Assembly: GCF_043555875.1 (NCBI RefSeq)
Contig: NZ_JBIGHW010000004.1
Location: 124,001 to 188,000 of the forward strand
Length of the DNA stretch: 64,000 bases
DNA from: Pelomonas margarita
GTDB lineage: Bacteria; Pseudomonadota; Gammaproteobacteria; Burkholderiales; Burkholderiaceae_C
Direction: 5' to 3'
In this document: positions 32,250-40,590 of the stretch, piece after piece
How the letters are laid out: each line of letters begins with the position of its first letter
Numbering within the stretch: position 1 is the stretch's first letter
Made by a program: the position numbers and the translations under genes
Notes under the pieces: generated by a model
Database searches by the model: none
What the model was told of the DNA's origin: nothing
Seen by the model: the letters and a program-made list of their open reading frames with translations, nothing else

Positions 32250-33092
32250 TTACTGCAGCCCCAGGCCCCTCAAGCGCTGATACCGCGTCCTCAAGAAATC
32301 CGCCGCCAGACTCACGTCGCCGCCCACGCGTTGGCCGATGTAGAGCTCCTGACGGCGTTCTGCGATCTGCGCGCGCAGCCGGTTGGCCATGATGTCCAGC
32401 GGCTTCATGCCGCCGACTTCGGCGCGTTCGATGGCCACGCGCAGTTTGTGCATCTGCAGGTTCTGCAGCATCACCGTCTGCGCCTGCACGACGCGGATGC
32501 GGCCCTGCACCAGGTGTTCGCACAGACCCAGCCAGGCGCGCACGGCGTCGGCGGGTCCGCCGATCACTTTCTCGGGCAGTTCGCCCGCAGCCAGCAGCAG
32601 GCTTTCGAGCTTGGCGCGGTCGCTGCTGGCGTAGGCCTCGTTGACGACCATCATGCGCTGCTCGCAGACCTCGCGCTCCGGGCCCGAGGGCGCCAGGTCG
32701 GGGTGGAAGCGCATGGCCGCGCGCCGGTACAGCGTCTTCAGCGTGGGAGGCGGCAGGTCCATCGTCGGGCCGGTGGGCTCGGGCGGCAGCGGCGTGGCCG
32801 TGGGCAGCGCCGGGATCTCGGGCCAGGGCTTGGTGCGCGGCGAGGCCGCCGCCGGTACGTCCACGCCCTGGCGTTTCAGCGCGTCGGCCAGCAGCGCGGT
32901 GGCCTGGTGCAGCTGGGCTTCCAGTTCGTCCAGCTCGCGCATCAGCGGGCCTAACGCGTCCAGGTAGCGCAGACGGAAGCCCAGCAGCTTGGCACGGGCG
33001 CCGTCGTGGTCGGCTTCCAGCACGGCCAGGTAGCGCTGCAGGTCCTGCAGCTGCTCGCGCCGCCGTGTCATTTCGTGCCGTGTGACTGCCAT
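32250..33092 (-). CDS. DnaJ-domain protein
   Basis: A protein of about 280 residues. A helical N-terminus (about 1-85) looks like coiled coil (RRREQLQDLQRYLAVLEADHDGARAKLLGFR). A J-domain follows at about 115-165 with the HPD motif in YRRAAMRFHPDLAPSG and NEAYASSD after it. The C-terminal third is helical. J-domain proteins stimulate Hsp70 ATPase; the specific partner is unknown. The start is uncertain: in-frame ATGs at 33110, 33092 and 33071, and I took 33092 (MAVTRHEMTRR) because GGCGAG precedes it. The last 50 codons are duplicated at 31265-31422. Confidence 0.8.
   Translation of the reverse strand: MAVTRHEMTRRREQLQDLQRYLAVLEADHDGARAKLLGFRLRYLDALGPLMRELDELEAQLHQATALLADALKRQGVDVPAAASPRTKPWPEIPALPTATPLPPEPTGPTMDLPPPTLKTLYRRAAMRFHPDLAPSGPEREVCEQRMMVVNEAYASSDRAKLESLLLAAGELPEKVIGGPADAVRAWLGLCEHLVQGRIRVVQAQTVMLQNLQMHKLRVAIERAEVGGMKPLDIMANRLRAQIAERRQELYIGQRVGGDVSLAADFLRTRYQRLRGLGLQ
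32254..32410 (-). repeat. Right copy of the direct repeat, inside the 3' end of the DnaJ-like gene
   Basis: Matches 31265-31422 in the same orientation, about 0.99 kb away. The best stretch is 32298-32400, with five mismatches to 31309-31411. Between the copies lie mntA and hepT and no other gene. Confidence 0.9.
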
Positions 33093-33130
33093 GCTCGCCA
33101 TGGCCGTCATTCTGCCGTGGGCCGCCCATG

Positions 33131-33154
33131 AAAAACGGCCCGCGAGCGGGCCGT
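33131..33154 (-). terminator. Intrinsic terminator after hppA
   Basis: An 8-bp stem ACGGCCCG/CGGGCCGT (33135-33142, 33147-33154) with a 4-nt loop and five T following on the minus strand. Confidence 0.9.
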
Positions 33155-33175
33155 CTGACCGGGATTTACCAGGCT

Positions 33176-35353
33176 TTACTGCGCCGCAGCCGAGGCCGGC
33201 AGCTCGGCCGTGCTGGCCGCCGACGCCACCGGCTCGGCTGCGACGGCCACCGCCGCCTGCGTGGGCGAGGGTGCCTGGCTGCCGGCGCTCATCGGCAGGA
33301 TGGGCACGATCAAGAGCGCCACGATGTTGATGATCTTGATCAGCGGGTTCACGGCCGGACCGGCGGTGTCCTTGTAGGGGTCGCCCACCGTGTCGCCGGT
33401 GACGGCGGACTTGTGCGCGTCGCCGCCCTTCTTGTGCAGCACGCCGGCCGCATCGGTGAAGCCCTCCTCGATGAGCTTCTTGGCGTTGTCCCAGGCGCCG
33501 CCGCCGGTGCACATGGAGATGCCGACGAACAGGCCGGTCACGATGGTGCCCATCAGCAGCCCGCCCAGCGCCGCCGGGCCCAGCACCAGGCCCACGATGA
33601 TGGGGGCGGCCACTGGCAGCAGCGAGGGCACGATCATTTCCTTGATGGCCGCTGTGGTCAGCATGTCCACGGCGGCGCTGTAGTCGGGCTTGCGCTTGCC
33701 GGCCATGATGGCGCCGTCGGCGAACTGCTTGCGCACCTCCACCACCACCGCGCCTGCCGCGCGGCCCACGGCCTCCATGGCCATGGCGCCGAACAGGTAG
33801 GGAATAAGGCCGCCGATGAACAGGCCGAGGATGACCTTGTGGTCGGACAGGTCGAACGCGACGTGCATGCCGCGCGCTTCCAGCGCGTGCGTGTAGTCGG
33901 CAAACAGCACCAGCGCCGCGAGGCCGGCTGAGCCGATGGCATAGCCCTTGGTGACGGCTTTGGTGGTGTTGCCCACGGCGTCCAGCGGGTCGGTGATGTC
34001 GCGCACGCTGTCGGGCAGCTCAGCCATCTCGGCAATGCCGCCGGCGTTGTCGGTGATGGGGCCATAGGCGTCCAGCGCGACGACGATGCCGGCCATGCTC
34101 AGCATGGACGTGGCCGCGACGGCAATGCCGTACAGGCCCGCCAGCGCATAGGCCGCGTAGATGGCCGCGCAGACGAACAGCACCGGCCAGGCTGTGGACT
34201 TCATGGACACACCCAGGCCCGCGATGACGTTGGTCCCGTGGCCGGTGGTGGAGGCCTGCGCCACGTGCTGCACCGGGTGGTACTGCGTGCCGGTGTAGTA
34301 CTCGGTGATCCAGACCATCGCGGCCGTCAGCACCAAGCCGACGACGCAGGCGCCGAACAGCGCCATCGCCGTCGTGCTGCCGCCCCCGCTGAGCGCCACC
34401 TCGCCGGGGAACATCGCCTTGGTGACGAAGAAGAAGGCGATCAGGCTCAGCACGCCGGCCACGATGAGGCCCTTGTACAGCGCTGGCATCACGTTCTTCA
34501 TGCCGTCGCTGGCCTTGACGAACATGCAGCCGATGATGGACGCGATGATGGACACGCCGCCCAGCGCCAATGGGTAGATGACACCCGCCGCAGCGGATGT
34601 GCCCGTGACTATCAGCGCGCCCAACGCCATCGCGGCGATCAGCGTGACGGCGTAGGTCTCGAACAGGTCGGCGGCCATGCCGGCGCAGTCGCCGACGTTG
34701 TCGCCCACGTTGTCAGCAATCACCGCCGGGTTGCGCGGGTCGTCCTCCGGGATGCCGGCTTCGACCTTGCCCACGAGGTCGGCACCGACGTCCGCGCCCT
34801 TGGTGAAGATGCCGCCGCCCAGGCGCGCAAAGATGGAGATCAGCGACGAGCCGAAGGCCAGGCCCAGCATGGGCTTGAGCGCGGCGCTGTCATGCCCGCC
34901 GCCGATGGCGATGTAGAAGCCGCCCACGCCCAGCAGGCCCAGGCCCACGACCAGCATGCCGGTGATGGCGCCGCCCTTGAAGGCCACATCCAGCGCCGGG
35001 CCGATGCCCTTGGTGGCTGCCTGCGCGGTGCGCACATTGGCGCGCACCGAGATGTTCATGCCGATGAAGCCGCAGATGCCCGAGAGCACCGCTCCGATGA
35101 CAAAGCCGATGGCCGTCGTCAGCCCCAGGCCCGACACCGCGATGGCGATCGCGAGCACGACGCCCACGATGGCGATGGTGCGGTACTGCCGGCCCAGGTA
35201 GGCCGCCGCGCCTTGCTGGATCGCTGTCGCGATCTCCTGCATGCGGGCATTGCCCGCGTCCTGGCCCAAGATCCAGCTGCGCTGGATGAACCCATAAAGA
35301 ACCGCCGCAAGGCCACAGGCCAGTGCGAAGTACAGCGCCATCTCCGTCGACAT
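33176..35353 (-). CDS. hppA: Membrane-bound proton-translocating pyrophosphatase
   Basis: A 725-residue ion pump of the inner membrane that couples pyrophosphate hydrolysis to ion export, with many hydrophobic segments. The catalytic loop GGGIFTKGADVGADLVGKVEAGIPEDDPRNPAVIADNVGDNVGD is complete, as are DNAGGIAEMAELP and the C-terminal GDTVGDPYKDTAGPAVNPLIKI. In GNTTKAVTKG the lysine (about residue 465) marks the potassium-independent, proton-pumping class, since potassium-dependent enzymes have alanine there. A short Ala-rich tail is unusual. It is divergent from the soluble pyrophosphatase ppa. Confidence 0.96.
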   Translation of the reverse strand: MSTEMALYFALACGLAAVLYGFIQRSWILGQDAGNARMQEIATAIQQGAAAYLGRQYRTIAIVGVVLAIAIAVSGLGLTTAIGFVIGAVLSGICGFIGMNISVRANVRTAQAATKGIGPALDVAFKGGAITGMLVVGLGLLGVGGFYIAIGGGHDSAALKPMLGLAFGSSLISIFARLGGGIFTKGADVGADLVGKVEAGIPEDDPRNPAVIADNVGDNVGDCAGMAADLFETYAVTLIAAMALGALIVTGTSAAAGVIYPLALGGVSIIASIIGCMFVKASDGMKNVMPALYKGLIVAGVLSLIAFFFVTKAMFPGEVALSGGGSTTAMALFGACVVGLVLTAAMVWITEYYTGTQYHPVQHVAQASTTGHGTNVIAGLGVSMKSTAWPVLFVCAAIYAAYALAGLYGIAVAATSMLSMAGIVVALDAYGPITDNAGGIAEMAELPDSVRDITDPLDAVGNTTKAVTKGYAIGSAGLAALVLFADYTHALEARGMHVAFDLSDHKVILGLFIGGLIPYLFGAMAMEAVGRAAGAVVVEVRKQFADGAIMAGKRKPDYSAAVDMLTTAAIKEMIVPSLLPVAAPIIVGLVLGPAALGGLLMGTIVTGLFVGISMCTGGGAWDNAKKLIEEGFTDAAGVLHKKGGDAHKSAVTGDTVGDPYKDTAGPAVNPLIKIINIVALLIVPILPMSAGSQAPSPTQAAVAVAAEPVASAASTAELPASAAAQ

Positions 35354-35506
35354 CGATTCGTCTCCTCAGGTGCGTGTTTTCTGGTGGGCCCACGCGGGCT
35401 GCGAGGGGCCTGCGCGGCGGAGCTTAAGGGCGGGTCTTGCGCTGTAAGGGGAGCGTTTACCAGCAAAACTAGAATGCGGGTTTTCCAGCCCCTTAGAACG
35501 ACGACC

Positions 35507-36046
35507 ATGAGCCTGCACAACGTGTCCCCCGGCGCCAAGGCGCCCGAAGAGTTCAACGTCATCATCGAGATCCCGATGAATGCCGACCCCATCAAGTACG
35601 AGGTCGACAAGGAGTCCGGCGCGCTGTTCGTCGACCGCTTCCTGACCACGCCGATGTACTACCCGTGCAACTACGGCTACATCCCCAAGACGCTGGCTGA
35701 CGACGGGGACCCGGTGGACGTGCTGGTCATCACCCCGTTCGCGCTGTCGCCCGGTGTCGTCGTGACCTGCCGCCCGCTGGGCGTGCTGATGATGGACGAC
35801 GAGGCCGGTGGTGATGCCAAGCTGCTCGCCGTGCCCACCAACAAGATCCTGCCCATGTACAGCCACTGGGAAAAGATCGAGGACGTGAACCCGATGCGCC
35901 TGTCGGCCATCCAGCACTTCTTCGAACACTACAAGGACCTGGAGAAGGGCAAGTGGGTCAAGGTCAAGGGCTGGGAAGGCCCGGAGAAGGCCAAGTCGGA
36001 AATTGCTGAGGGCATGGCCAACTACGCCAAGGCTGAGCAGAAGTAA
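35507..36046 (+). CDS. ppa: Soluble inorganic pyrophosphatase (family I)
   Basis: A 179-residue cytoplasmic enzyme that hydrolyses pyrophosphate. Signatures are IEIPMNADPIKYEVDKESGALFVDRFL, the active-site stretch DDGDPVDVLVI with its metal-binding aspartates, and HYKDLEKGKWVKV. TAGAAT at 35470-35475 could be the -10 element. Divergent from hppA over 153 bp, giving this locus a soluble and an energy-conserving enzyme for the same substrate. Confidence 0.97.
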   Translation: MSLHNVSPGAKAPEEFNVIIEIPMNADPIKYEVDKESGALFVDRFLTTPMYYPCNYGYIPKTLADDGDPVDVLVITPFALSPGVVVTCRPLGVLMMDDEAGGDAKLLAVPTNKILPMYSHWEKIEDVNPMRLSAIQHFFEHYKDLEKGKWVKVKGWEGPEKAKSEIAEGMANYAKAEQK

Positions 36047-36063
36047 TCCGGCCCCGCGCCCGA

Positions 36064-37227
36064 TCATGAAGACGCCGCATCCGCGGCGTCTTTTGCTTTG
36101 TAGGGCCCATGCTCGCTGAGTTCGCTCAGATAGCCCGTCATGGCCTCGCCCTCGCGGGCCAGGAAGTCGCTGACGGCGTCGGCGAACCCCGGGTGGGCCA
36201 GCCAGTGGCTGGAGGCCGTCGGCGTGGGCATCAGCCCGCGGGCCATCTTGTGCTCGCCCTGCGCGCCGCCCTCGAAGCGCGCGTAGCCGTTCGCGATGCA
36301 CCAGGTCAGCGGTTGGTAGTAGCAGGCGTCGAAGTGCAGGTTGGGGATGTGCTCGGTGGCGCCCCAGTAGCGGCCGAACGCGGCGCGGCGCCCCGGGTCT
36401 AGCGCGATCAGCGAGGCCGCCACGCGCTCACCGGCGCGCATGGCCGTGAACATCAGCCAGTGCTCGGCCATAGTGTTGGCCATGCGGGCGAAGAAGTCGC
36501 GGCTGAGGTAGGGCGTGCTGCGGTGCTCGCGGTAGGTCTGCTGGTAGCAGCGGTAGAAGTAGTCCCAGTCCTCGGCCGTGATGGCCGCACCTTCACGGGC
36601 CTCGAACACGACGCCGGCCTCGCGCACGCGGCGCTGTTCCTGCTGGATCTTCTTGCGCTTGTCGCGGTGCAGCCGCGCGAGGAAGTTGGTGAAGTCGGCA
36701 TCGCCCTCGGCCGTCCAGTGGAATTGCACGCCGCTGCGCGCGGCGCAGCCCGCGGCGGCCAGTGAGGCCTGGTCGGCCTCGTCGCCGAACAGCACGTGCA
36801 GCGATGAGGCCTTGGTCTCGTTGACCAGGCCGCGCAGCCCATGTGCTAGCAGCTGACGAGCCTCGTCGTCCACGGCCAGCAGCCGGCTGCCCGGCACCGG
36901 CGTGAACGGCACGGCCACCAGCAGCTTGGGGTAGTAGCGCAGGCCGTGGCGGTGGTAGGCCTCGGCCCATGCCCAGTCGAACACGTACTCACCGTAGGAG
37001 TGCGTTTTCAGCCAGACGGGGCAGGCCGCCAGCAGGCGCTCGTCGTCCCACAGGCCCAGGAACAGCGGCTGCCAGCCGGTGTCGGCTGTTGCCGAGCCGG
37101 CGTCGTGCAGGGCCCGCAGGTATTCGTGGCGCATGAAGGGCGTGGGCCGCGGTGCGGCGGCGAGCAGCTGGTTCCAGGCGTCGCGGGGCAGGGCGGCGGG
37201 GGAGTCGTGGACGCGCAAGGTCGGCAT
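36064..37227 (-). CDS. GNAT-superfamily protein, DUF482/FemAB-like
   Basis: A 387-residue cytoplasmic protein of the DUF482 family (an acyltransferase-like double fold). Family features are PFMRHEYLRALHDAGSATADTGWQP near the start, ACPVWLKTHSYGEYVFDWAWAEAYHRHGLRYYPKLLVAVPFTPVPGSRLL in pieces, HRDKRKKIQQEQRR, and HFDACYYQPLTWCIANG ... GAQGEHKMARGLMPTPTASSHWL near the C-terminus. The biochemical role is not established; some databases link it to peptidoglycan synthesis. Divergent from nadE. Confidence 0.85.
   Translation of the reverse strand: MPTLRVHDSPAALPRDAWNQLLAAAPRPTPFMRHEYLRALHDAGSATADTGWQPLFLGLWDDERLLAACPVWLKTHSYGEYVFDWAWAEAYHRHGLRYYPKLLVAVPFTPVPGSRLLAVDDEARQLLAHGLRGLVNETKASSLHVLFGDEADQASLAAAGCAARSGVQFHWTAEGDADFTNFLARLHRDKRKKIQQEQRRVREAGVVFEAREGAAITAEDWDYFYRCYQQTYREHRSTPYLSRDFFARMANTMAEHWLMFTAMRAGERVAASLIALDPGRRAAFGRYWGATEHIPNLHFDACYYQPLTWCIANGYARFEGGAQGEHKMARGLMPTPTASSHWLAHPGFADAVSDFLAREGEAMTGYLSELSEHGPYKAKDAADAASS
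36069..36094. terminator. Intrinsic terminator between ppa and the convergent GNAT gene
   Basis: A 10-bp stem AAGACGCCGC/GCGGCGTCTT (36069-36078, 36083-36092) with loop ATCC. Four T at 36091-36094, then GCTTTG, follow on the plus strand. It overlaps the last codons of the minus-strand gene. Confidence 0.9.
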
Positions 37228-37338
37228 GCCGCTATTGGATCGCCTCCGGGCATTCAGCGCGGGCTGGCGGGTTTCTCGTGGCGGGCCAGGCTGCCTTGCT
37301 GGCGCCGTGGCGCGCCGCTTGATGGCAGGATGCGGCCC

Positions 37339-39333
37339 ATGCATTTCGACAACCTCTACAGCCATGACTTCGCCCGCCTCGCCGTGGGCATGCCGCTGTG
37401 TCGTGTGGCCGACCCGGCCTTCAACGCCCAGCAGACCATTGCCCTGCTGCGCCAGGCGGCGGCCGAGGGCGCGGCCGTCGTGGCATTCCCGGAGCTGGGC
37501 CTGTCGGCCTACACCTGCGACGACCTGTTCCACCAGCGCGCGCTGCTGGATGGCTGCGAGGCTGCGCTCACGGCGGTGCTGGCGGCCTCGGTGGACCTGC
37601 CCGTGGTCGCGGTTGTCGGCCTGCCGCTGCGCGTCGAACAGCGGCTGTTCAATTGCGCGGTGGTGCTGCAGCGCGGCCGCATCCTGGGTGTGGTGCCCAA
37701 GACCTTCCTGCCCAACTATGGCGAGTTCTACGAGGCGCGCCAGTTCTGCTCGGGCGAGGAAGCAACGGTCGACACGCTCACGCTGCTGGGCCAGACCGTG
37801 CCCTTCGGCAGTCGCCAGATCTTCACCGCTGACGACCTGCCGCTGCTGCGCCTGCATGTGGAGATCTGCGAGGACGTGTGGACGCCCATCCCGCCGTCGT
37901 CGTTCGCCGCGCTGGCCGGCGCGACCGTGCTGGTCAACCTGTCGGCCTCCAACGTCGTCGTCGGCAAGGCGGGCTACCGGCGCCAGCTGGTGTCGCAGCA
38001 GTCGGCGCGTTGCCTGGCGGCCTATGTTTATTCGTCGGCCGGCGCAGGCGAGTCGACGACTGATTTGGCCTGGGACGGCCAGGCGCTGGTCTGCGAGAAC
38101 GGCGAGCTGCTGGTCGAGTCCGAGCGCTTCCAGCGCCGCTCGCAGCTGGTGACGGCGGACGTGGACCTGGAGCGCCTGGCCCGCGAGCGTATGCGGCAGA
38201 CCAGCTTCGGCCAGTCCGTGCGGCTGCATGCAGCGCTGCTGGCGGGCTTTCGTCGGCAGGCGTTCACGCTGGGCCTGGACCACGAGCAGCCGCTGGCGCT
38301 GCGCCGCCGCGTCGAGCGCTTCCCGTATGTGCCAGCCGATCACGGCCGCCGCGATGATCGCTGCGAGGAGGTCTACAGCATCCAGGTCCAGGGCCTGACG
38401 CAGCGCCTGGCGTCCAGCGGTATCCAAAAGCTGGTGGTGGGCATCTCGGGCGGGCTGGACTCCACGCACGCGCTGCTCGTGGCCGCCCGCGCGATGGACG
38501 CACTGGGCCTGCCGCGTACGAACATCATCGGCGTGACCATGCCCGGCTTCGCCACCGGCGAGCGCACCCGCGCGCAGGCGCTGCGCCTGATGGTGGCCGT
38601 GGGCTGCGAGGCGCGCGAGATCGACATCCGGCCCAGCTGCCTGCAGATGTTGCAGGACATCGGCCATCCGCACCGTGACGAGCAGCCTGTCTACGACATC
38701 ACCTTCGAGAACGTGCAGGCCGGCGAGCGCACCAACCACCTGTTCCGCCTGGCCAACCTGAGCGGCGGCCTGGTGCTGGGTACGGGCGACCTGTCAGAGC
38801 TGGCGCTGGGCTGGTGTACCTACGGCGTGGGCGACCACATGTCGCACTACAACGTGAACGCCAGCGTGCCCAAGACGCTGATCCAGCACCTGGTTCGTTG
38901 GGTGGCCGACACCCATCAGCTGGGCGCCAGCACGGACACGCAGGTGCTGCTGGACATCCTCGACACCGAGATCAGCCCCGAGCTCATCCCCGGCAGCATG
39001 CAGAGCACCGAGGCCACCGTGGGCGCCTACGCGCTGCAGGACTTCAACCTGTTCTACACGCTGCGCCACGGCTATGCGCCGGCCAAGGTCGCCTACCTGG
39101 CACGCCATGCCTGGCAGGAGACCTATGCGCTGGCCGAGATCAAACGCGTGCTGCGCATCTTCGTGCAGCGCTTCTTCAAGGGCAGCCAGTTCAAGCGCAG
39201 TTGCGTGCCGAACGCGCCCAAGGTCGGCAGCGGCGGCTCGCTGTCGCCACGCGGTGACTGGCGGGCGCCCAGCGATTCAGAGGCGGCCGTCTGGCTGACC
39301 GATCTGGATCGCATCCCGGACGAACATGCTTAA
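37339..39333 (+). CDS. nadE: Glutamine-dependent NAD+ synthetase
   Basis: A 664-residue enzyme that amidates nicotinic acid adenine dinucleotide, with glutamine as ammonia source. The N-terminal nitrilase-type glutaminase has its E-K-C triad in FPELGLSAYT, VPKTFLPNY and EICEDVW. The C-terminal synthetase has the P-loop SGGLDST and the metal/ATP region NLSGGLVLGTGDLSELALGWCTYGVGDHMSHYNVNASVPKTL. The start MHFDNLYSHDF (37339) was preferred to an ATG nine bases upstream because AGGA then has normal spacing. glnB follows after 33 bp. Confidence 0.95.
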   Translation: MHFDNLYSHDFARLAVGMPLCRVADPAFNAQQTIALLRQAAAEGAAVVAFPELGLSAYTCDDLFHQRALLDGCEAALTAVLAASVDLPVVAVVGLPLRVEQRLFNCAVVLQRGRILGVVPKTFLPNYGEFYEARQFCSGEEATVDTLTLLGQTVPFGSRQIFTADDLPLLRLHVEICEDVWTPIPPSSFAALAGATVLVNLSASNVVVGKAGYRRQLVSQQSARCLAAYVYSSAGAGESTTDLAWDGQALVCENGELLVESERFQRRSQLVTADVDLERLARERMRQTSFGQSVRLHAALLAGFRRQAFTLGLDHEQPLALRRRVERFPYVPADHGRRDDRCEEVYSIQVQGLTQRLASSGIQKLVVGISGGLDSTHALLVAARAMDALGLPRTNIIGVTMPGFATGERTRAQALRLMVAVGCEAREIDIRPSCLQMLQDIGHPHRDEQPVYDITFENVQAGERTNHLFRLANLSGGLVLGTGDLSELALGWCTYGVGDHMSHYNVNASVPKTLIQHLVRWVADTHQLGASTDTQVLLDILDTEISPELIPGSMQSTEATVGAYALQDFNLFYTLRHGYAPAKVAYLARHAWQETYALAEIKRVLRIFVQRFFKGSQFKRSCVPNAPKVGSGGSLSPRGDWRAPSDSEAAVWLTDLDRIPDEHA

Positions 39334-39366
39334 ATCGACCTCAGACGAACCCAGGAGCCTCGCCCC

Positions 39367-39705
39367 ATGAAGCAGATCACCGCCATCATCAAACCCTTCA
39401 AGCTCGACGAGGTCCGCGAAGCGCTGGCCGAAGTCGGCGCCTCCGGCCTGACGGTCACCGAGGTCAAGGGCTTCGGCCGCCAGAAGGGACACACCGAGCT
39501 CTACCGCGGCGCCGAGTACGTCGTCGACTTCCTGCCCAAGGTCAAGGTCGAGGTCGTCGTGAAGGACGACGAGGTCGAGCGCTGCATCGACGCCATCCTG
39601 AAGGCCGCCAAGACCGGCAAGATCGGCGACGGCAAGATCTTCGTGCAGACGGTGGAGCAGGTCGTGCGCATCCGCACGGGCGAGACGGACGAAGCCGCCG
39701 TCTGA
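39367..39705 (+). CDS. glnB: Nitrogen regulatory protein P-II
   Basis: A 112-residue PII trimer subunit that senses 2-oxoglutarate, ATP/ADP and, through uridylylation, glutamine. Tyr51 in the T-loop (RGAEYVVDFLPK) is the uridylylation site; other motifs are KPFKLDEVREAL, VKGFGRQKGHTE, and GKIGDGKIFV. It could be called glnK, but no amtB is adjacent. The pairing with nadE is typical of betaproteobacteria; control of NadE by PII has been shown in Azospirillum, so it is plausible here. Confidence 0.95.
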   Translation: MKQITAIIKPFKLDEVREALAEVGASGLTVTEVKGFGRQKGHTELYRGAEYVVDFLPKVKVEVVVKDDEVERCIDAILKAAKTGKIGDGKIFVQTVEQVVRIRTGETDEAAV

Positions 39706-39712
39706 GCCTGGC

Positions 39713-40090
39713 TCAGCGCAGGTGCTGCCAGAGTGCAGCACCCCAGACGCCGCCGGCCAGCAGCAGCGACAGCAGCACGGCGGCGCTCGCGATGTCCTTG
39801 GAGCGCTTGGACAGGTGGTGCAGCTCGAACGAGACGCGGTCCACCACGGCCTCGATGGCCGAGTTCAGCAGCTCGACGATGAGCACCAACAACAGCGAGC
39901 CCAGCAGCAGCGAGACCTGCACCCAGTCCCGGCCCAGCCAGAACGCCAGCGGCGTGGCCACGATGACCAGCCAGGTCTCCTGGCGGAAGGCGCTCTCGCC
40001 GGTGTAGGCCGCCTTGAGCCCGGCCCAGGAATAGCCGGCAGCGTGCAGGATGCGATCCAGGCCGGTGCGGCCTTTGTGCGGGTTGCTCAT
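39713..40090 (-). CDS. dgkA: Diacylglycerol kinase
   Basis: A 125-residue integral membrane kinase that phosphorylates diacylglycerol released during envelope synthesis. The signature ELLNSAIEAVVDRVSFELHHLSKRSKDIASAAVLL is complete when read in parts (ELLNSAIE, DR, KDIASAAV), with three membrane helices. Its start overlaps the stop of the RDD gene (ATGA). Last gene of a five-gene minus-strand operon beginning with a sigma factor. Confidence 0.95.
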   Translation of the reverse strand: MSNPHKGRTGLDRILHAAGYSWAGLKAAYTGESAFRQETWLVIVATPLAFWLGRDWVQVSLLLGSLLLVLIVELLNSAIEAVVDRVSFELHHLSKRSKDIASAAVLLSLLLAGGVWGAALWQHLR

Positions 40091-40590
40091 GAGCGCAACG
40101 GAAGTTGGGTGATGACGCGCGAACCGCAGAGCACGTCATGCAGGAATTGCCGGTGCGGCAGCAGGCGCGACAGCGCGCCGTAGAGCAGCATCCAGCCCAG
40201 CAGCGCGCCGGACAGCGCCCAGCCGCGCACGCCGAACTGCCACAGGCTCAGGCCGGGTAGCACCCACAGCCAGCCCAGCGCGTAGCGTGCCAGCGCGCGG
40301 GCCGTGCCCAGCGGATGCCCATGGCCGTCGACGATGCGCAGATGCCAGGTCTTCAGCGCCAGCGTCTGGCCGCTGCGCGTCCAGAAGGTCACGAAATAGA
40401 GGGCCGGCACCACGAACGCAAACACATAGCCAGGCAGGCCGAACAGCGCGTCCTTCTGGCGCGTCAGCACGACGTAGACGAAGCAGGCGAAGAACATCAC
40501 GCCGAACAGCAGCACGCCTTCGTACAGCAGCGCTGCGAAGCGGCGCGCCAGGCCGGGAGGCGTGGCGCCAGGGGCCGGCAGCGTGGTCAT
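40087..40590 (-). CDS. RDD family membrane protein
   Basis: A 167-residue inner-membrane protein with the RDD pattern: ARRFAALLYEGVLLFGVMFF at the first helix, GQTLALKTWHLRIVDGHG between helices two and three, and RQFLHDVLCGSRVI at the end. Four hydrophobic segments. Function of the family is unclear (ion transport has been proposed). It overlaps the genes on both sides by four bases. Confidence 0.88.
   Translation of the reverse strand: MTTLPAPGATPPGLARRFAALLYEGVLLFGVMFFACFVYVVLTRQKDALFGLPGYVFAFVVPALYFVTFWTRSGQTLALKTWHLRIVDGHGHPLGTARALARYALGWLWVLPGLSLWQFGVRGWALSGALLGWMLLYGALSRLLPHRQFLHDVLCGSRVITQLPLRS

Noticed and set aside
37228..38739. Upstream extension of the minus-strand GNAT gene through nadE
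   Set aside because: The extension is antisense to the conserved nadE frame and has no family match; the family start is at 37227.
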